From the NCBI RefSeq assembly GCF_001045465.1, contig NZ_LFND01000001.1, positions 930,001-994,000 on the forward strand: a stretch of 64,000 bases of DNA. The letters are read 5' to 3'. The DNA comes from Chryseobacterium angstadtii. Its GTDB lineage: Bacteria; Bacteroidota; Bacteroidia; Flavobacteriales; Weeksellaceae. Positions 60,612 to 64,000 of this stretch are shown here, piece after piece (position 1 is the first letter of the stretch; each line of letters opens with the position of its first letter). A program made the position numbers and the translations under genes. The notes under the pieces are model-generated. The model saw only the letters and a list, made by a program, of their open reading frames with translations, searched no databases and had not been told where the DNA came from.

Positions 60612-62048
60612 GTGCAGGAAAAATATATAGACGAAACAAAACAGGGAGAAGCTTTTGCCATCGCTGAAAGACCTGAAAATTCTAAAAAACTTTTTTTAGA
60701 AAGCTATGGCTGTCAGATGAACTTTTCTGATTCTGAAATTGTTGCATCTATCCTTAATGATCAGGGATACAATACCACCCTGAAAGTAGAAGAAGCAGAC
60801 CTTATCCTTTTAAATACCTGTTCCATCCGTGAAAAGGCAGAGCAAACCGTAAGAATGCGTCTTGCCCAGTTCAAAAGGCTGAAGAAGGAAAAGCCAAGCA
60901 TGACGGTCGGAGTGCTGGGATGTATGGCGGAACGTTTGAAAACCAAATTTTTGGAAGAAGAACAGCTGGTAGATCTTGTAGTAGGCCCCGATGCCTATAG
61001 AGATCTTCCCAACCTTCTGCAGGAAACCGAAGACGGAAGAGATGCCATCAATGTAATTCTTTCAAAAGAAGAGACCTATGCAGATATCAACCCGGTCCGT
61101 TTAGGCGGAAATGGGGTTACAGCTTTTGTAACCATTACCAGAGGTTGTGATAATATGTGTACATTCTGTGTAGTTCCATTTACAAGAGGAAGAGAAAGAA
61201 GCCGTGACCCGCATTCCATCATTGAAGAATGTAAGTCGCTTATGGACAACGGGTACAAGGAGATTACCCTTCTGGGCCAGAATGTAGACTCTTACTTATG
61301 GTACGGAGGAGGTCCTAAAAAAGACTTCGTTAAAGCTTCTGAAATGCAGAAAGCAACAGCCGTGAACTTTGCACAGCTCCTTGATTTGGTGGCGAAGGCT
61401 GTTCCGGAAATGAGAATCAGATTCTCTACCTCCAATCCTCAGGACATGAGCCTGGAGGTATTCAAAATGATTGCAAAACACGACAATATCTGCAAATATG
61501 TTCACCTTCCCGTACAAAGCGGAAGCAACAATATGCTTCTGGCGATGAACAGACAACATACCCGCGAAGAATATCTGGATTTAATTAAAAAAGCGAAGGA
61601 AATTGTTCCTGATATTGCTTTTTCTCAGGATATGATCATTGGTTTCTGCAATGAAACGGATCAGGATCATGAGGATACTTTAAGCCTGATGAAAGAAGTG
61701 GAATACGACTACGGATACATGTTCGCTTATTCCGAAAGACCGGGAACTCCTGCCCATAAGAAAATGGAAGACAATATTCCGGCTGATGTAAAACAGAAAC
61801 GTCTTGCTGAGGTTATTGCCCTTCAGGGAGAGCTTTCCAGAAAAAGGATGCAATCTTATGTAGGAAGAAACCACCAGGTACTGATAGAAGGAACATCAAA
61901 AAAGAACAAAAAGCAGTGGAAAGGAAGAAATTCCCAGAATGCCGTATGTGTATTTGATGTGCTGGAAGGGCAGAAAATAGGTGACATTGTGGATGTTTTT
62001 GTTTATGACAACACGCAGGGCACACTTTTGGGGAGAACTGCGGAATAA
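60612..62048 (+). CDS. miaB: tRNA-2-methylthio-N6-dimethylallyladenosine synthase
   Basis: 478 residues from a GTG start (MQEKYIDETKQGEAF), which fits flavobacterial homologues better than the TTG three codons upstream. Domains in order: MTTase N-terminal (ESYGCQMNFSDSE, LLNTCSIREKAEQ, GCMAER) with three cysteines for the first 4Fe-4S cluster; radical SAM core with CxxxCxxC (RGCDNMCTFCVVPFTRGRE); C-terminal TRAM domain. It adds the methylthio group to i6A37. The partner hydroxylase miaE is at 38.7 kb. The stop codon is followed directly by the TTG start of the next gene. Confidence 0.96.
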   Translation: MQEKYIDETKQGEAFAIAERPENSKKLFLESYGCQMNFSDSEIVASILNDQGYNTTLKVEEADLILLNTCSIREKAEQTVRMRLAQFKRLKKEKPSMTVGVLGCMAERLKTKFLEEEQLVDLVVGPDAYRDLPNLLQETEDGRDAINVILSKEETYADINPVRLGGNGVTAFVTITRGCDNMCTFCVVPFTRGRERSRDPHSIIEECKSLMDNGYKEITLLGQNVDSYLWYGGGPKKDFVKASEMQKATAVNFAQLLDLVAKAVPEMRIRFSTSNPQDMSLEVFKMIAKHDNICKYVHLPVQSGSNNMLLAMNRQHTREEYLDLIKKAKEIVPDIAFSQDMIIGFCNETDQDHEDTLSLMKEVEYDYGYMFAYSERPGTPAHKKMEDNIPADVKQKRLAEVIALQGELSRKRMQSYVGRNHQVLIEGTSKKNKKQWKGRNSQNAVCVFDVLEGQKIGDIVDVFVYDNTQGTLLGRTAE

Positions 62049-62570
62049 TTGAAAGTTTTGATAAGAGGAGCCTGTTTACTTGCCTTGCTTTCTTTTGTGC
62101 TGATGTCTTGTCAGACAGAGAAAAACGCCGGTAAATACCCTGTAACAGTCGGAGATATTGAATTCGATGAAAAACTGGATGATCCTGCATTTAAAAAATG
62201 TAATCCGGAGAAACTGATGAGTTTTCAGTATTACCAGGGATCAAAAGGATTTGATTACAAAGGGGAGAAAAGTGCGATCTTAGAAAAACTGGAAAAAGAA
62301 AAAATATCTTCCGAAAATAAAGTAAACGGTTATATTACCGTAAGATTTTTAGTAAATTGTGAAGGAAAAACAGGGCTGTTCAGAGTTCAGCAGATGAATG
62401 CGGAACTTAAAGAGGCTGTTTTGGATAAAGAACTGGAAAACAGATTGCTGCGGTTTGCAAAATCGCTGGACGGCTGGATTCCGAAAGAGATAAAAGGTTT
62501 CAAAGTAGGCTATTATCAATATTTAACCTATAAAATTGAAAATGGAAAAGTTTCAGAGGTATTACCTTAG
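62049..62570 (+). CDS. small lipoprotein with TonB-C-like region
   Basis: 173 residues from TTG at 62049, the base right after the miaB stop; lipobox FVLMSC puts the lipidated Cys at residue 18. The C-terminal half (NGYITVRFLVNCEGKTGLFRVQQM ... LRFAKSLDGWIPKEI) resembles the TonB C-terminal domain, as in the gene at 59904. TTG start and zero spacing suggest coupling to miaB translation. Function unknown; outer- or inner-membrane-attached. Confidence 0.75.
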   Translation: MKVLIRGACLLALLSFVLMSCQTEKNAGKYPVTVGDIEFDEKLDDPAFKKCNPEKLMSFQYYQGSKGFDYKGEKSAILEKLEKEKISSENKVNGYITVRFLVNCEGKTGLFRVQQMNAELKEAVLDKELENRLLRFAKSLDGWIPKEIKGFKVGYYQYLTYKIENGKVSEVLP

Positions 62571-63339
62571 CTTTTTGTTGCTTATCGTTTACACCAATAC
62601 TATTGCACAGGTCAACTGTAATGCAGTAGAGGGTGAGAACTGCAAAAAAGCCTGCGAGTTATACAACTGGGCTTCAGACAGACAGGGCAGCCACGAATCT
62701 CAGGAAGCGTTTGACAAAGCCATTGGCCTCTGCCCCGATTTCTCGAACTCCTATATGGAAAAAGCCGTTCCATATCTTAAAAATGGAGACTTCGTAACCT
62801 GGAAAATTCTTATTGACAAAGCGGTAACTGCGGATCCTAAAATGCATTTGGGTTACAGAGGCTGGTGCAAATTCCAGTTTCTGAGGGATTACAGCGGCGC
62901 AGTCCGGGATTTAGAAGAATTAAAAAAATACTATCCCGAAGATCTTGGGAGATCCTTAAACGGAGATTATCATTTGGATGTGGTGAAAGCCATGTCCTAC
63001 AGTGCTTTAGGTCAGAAAGAAAAAGCAGCCGCCATTATTGAAAAAGCTCTTGCTACAAAAGGCTATTTTAAAGGGATGTATGACCACTACCAGCTGGGAG
63101 TAACCTATTTCGAGCTGGGCAGATACGACAAAGCCTCAGAAAATTTTGAAAAACAGAGCAAAGAATATGACTTTGCGGAGAATATATATTTTAAAAGTAA
63201 AGTTTCTAAAATCAGAAACAAAGATTATTTGGATTTAAAGATGCTGGCATTAAGGACTTATGATGAAGGAAAGACCATGAAAGATGTCTACACCCATCAC
63301 TTTAACAAAGTCTACAGGAATCAGATTGAAGCACTGTAG
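62542..63339 (+). CDS. tetratricopeptide repeat protein
   Basis: 265 residues from the ATG at 62542 (MEKFQRYYLSFLLLIVYTNTIAQ), which gives a good signal peptide; an ATG two codons upstream is possible. The start overlaps the end of the previous gene by 29 bp in another frame. TPR-like helical pairs (FDKAIGLCPDFSNSYMEKAV, AVTADPKMHLGYRGWCKF, AMSYSALGQKEKAAAIIEKAL, YFELGRYDKASENFEKQS) run through the body. Protein-protein interaction in the periplasm is the usual role. It belongs with miaB and the lipoprotein in one transcription unit by spacing. Confidence 0.8.
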   Translation: MEKFQRYYLSFLLLIVYTNTIAQVNCNAVEGENCKKACELYNWASDRQGSHESQEAFDKAIGLCPDFSNSYMEKAVPYLKNGDFVTWKILIDKAVTADPKMHLGYRGWCKFQFLRDYSGAVRDLEELKKYYPEDLGRSLNGDYHLDVVKAMSYSALGQKEKAAAIIEKALATKGYFKGMYDHYQLGVTYFELGRYDKASENFEKQSKEYDFAENIYFKSKVSKIRNKDYLDLKMLALRTYDEGKTMKDVYTHHFNKVYRNQIEAL

Positions 63340-63372
63340 ATTATTATTAGATCAATAATCAAAAATTTACTT

Positions 63373-64000
63373 ATGAGCAACGACTTACAAAACATAAAAA
63401 ACCGCTTTGGCATCATCGGAAACTTTCCTGCACTGAACAGGGCTCTGGAAAAAGCCATCCAGGTGGCACCTACAGATATCTCTGTACTCGTGATCGGGGA
63501 AAGTGGTGTGGGAAAAGAATTTATCCCGAAAATCATCCATTCAGAATCAAAAAGAAAACATCAGCCCTATATTGTGGTGAACTGCGGAGCGATTCCGGAA
63601 GGAACCATAGATTCCGAACTGTTTGGTCACGAAAAAGGAGCATTTACAGGAGCTACAGCGACCAGAAAAGGATATTTTGAAGTAGCGGATGGCGGAACCA
63701 TTTTCCTTGATGAGGTAGGAGAACTTCCCCTGCAGACCCAGGTTCGTCTTTTGAGAGTATTGGAAAGCGGTGAATTTATGAAAGTAGGGTCTTCACAGGT
63801 TCAGAAAACCAATGTAAGAATTGTAGCGGCTACCAACGTGAATATGATGAAAGCGATTCATGACGGCCGTTTCCGTGAAGATTTATACTACCGTCTGAAT
63901 ACGGTTCAGATAGATATGCCTCCTTTAAGAGAAAGAAAAGGAGATATTCACTTACTGTTCAGAAAGTTTTCCATAGATTTTGCAGAAAAATACAGAATGC
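63373..64000 (+). CDS. sigma-54-dependent transcriptional activator (partial)
   Basis: The frame starts at 63373 (MSNDLQNIKNRFGIIG) and runs off the window end after 209 residues. AAA+ signature of sigma-54 activators: Walker A GESGVGKE at 42-49, the sigma-54 contact loop GAFTGA at 89-94, Walker B GGTIFLDEVGELP, and the sensor region NVRIVAATN followed by FREDLYYRLN. There is no receiver or GAF domain before the AAA+ core, so it resembles short PspF-like regulators. In Chryseobacterium relatives it is often near rpoN-controlled cell-envelope genes; target unknown. The DNA-binding tail is outside the window. Confidence 0.93.
   Translation, partial: MSNDLQNIKNRFGIIGNFPALNRALEKAIQVAPTDISVLVIGESGVGKEFIPKIIHSESKRKHQPYIVVNCGAIPEGTIDSELFGHEKGAFTGATATRKGYFEVADGGTIFLDEVGELPLQTQVRLLRVLESGEFMKVGSSQVQKTNVRIVAATNVNMMKAIHDGRFREDLYYRLNTVQIDMPPLRERKGDIHLLFRKFSIDFAEKYRM

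Overview
The window looks like chromosomal DNA of a Flavobacteriia member, most likely Chryseobacterium or a close Weeksellaceae relative. The reasons are an AT-rich genome; promoters with the Bacteroidetes -7 element TAnnTTTG; SusC/FhuA-type TonB receptors; a T9SS sorting-domain protein; ribosomal protein L21 with a long C-terminal extension; paired DUF5686 and M56/TonB-C proteins; and short MKNLKKL-leader peptides of the kind common in Chryseobacterium. This assignment is inference from gene content; no 16S gene is present. I see no CRISPR array, phage or intact insertion sequence.

Layout. 0-4.8 kb: an iron-uptake operon on the minus strand (PepSY membrane protein, small membrane protein, two TonB siderophore receptors, the last cut by the window edge). 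4.9-10.4 kb: secA, a DUF2795 protein, a sugar-nucleotide epimerase and a T9SS-secreted protein. 10.5-16 kb: DUF2797, an AsmA-like giant, small hypothetical proteins and a PA0069-type radical SAM protein. 16-17 kb: three double-glycine-leader peptides. 17-24.3 kb: a 2-oxoglutarate/Fe(II)-type oxygenase, menD convergent with pabB-pabC, then a run of membrane proteins including an AI-2E family transporter. 24.4-34 kb: a secreted repeat-like protein, uvrB, a BlaI/BlaR1-type pair with visible operators, a PQQ-type sugar dehydrogenase lipoprotein, a 181-bp palindrome-ended repeat and a TonB receptor. 34-41.5 kb: aminotransferase plus FAD monooxygenase, tryptophanase, DUF502, miaE, an acyltransferase and a zinc metalloprotease lipoprotein. 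41.6-43 kb: rplU-rpmA and a fourth leader peptide. 43.2-47.2 kb: a DUF5686 protein, a gene-free stretch with a DnaA-box cluster (candidate oriC) and two tRNA-Asn copies. 47.2-64 kb: rseP, nitrilase, thioredoxin with a persulfide dioxygenase/rhodanese, HerA-like ATPase, an exonuclease fused to a degenerate GIY-YIG domain, lysA behind an apparent leader-peptide attenuator, a PoxB-like enzyme, miaB, small lipoproteins and the start of a sigma-54 activator.

The strongest candidates for something undescribed are: (1) a lysine-rich 23-residue leader ORF followed by a terminator hairpin and a competing pairing directly upstream of lysA; (2) the DnaA-box cluster at 46.0-46.3 kb; (3) the 181-bp element with perfect 31-bp terminal inverted repeats; (4) four orphan double-glycine-leader peptides with no transporter or modification enzyme nearby; and (5) the exonuclease with a catalytically eroded GIY-YIG domain. 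Housekeeping links inside the window: miaB and miaE act successively on A37 of tRNA, and menD and pabB/pabC are neighbouring chorismate/isochorismate users.
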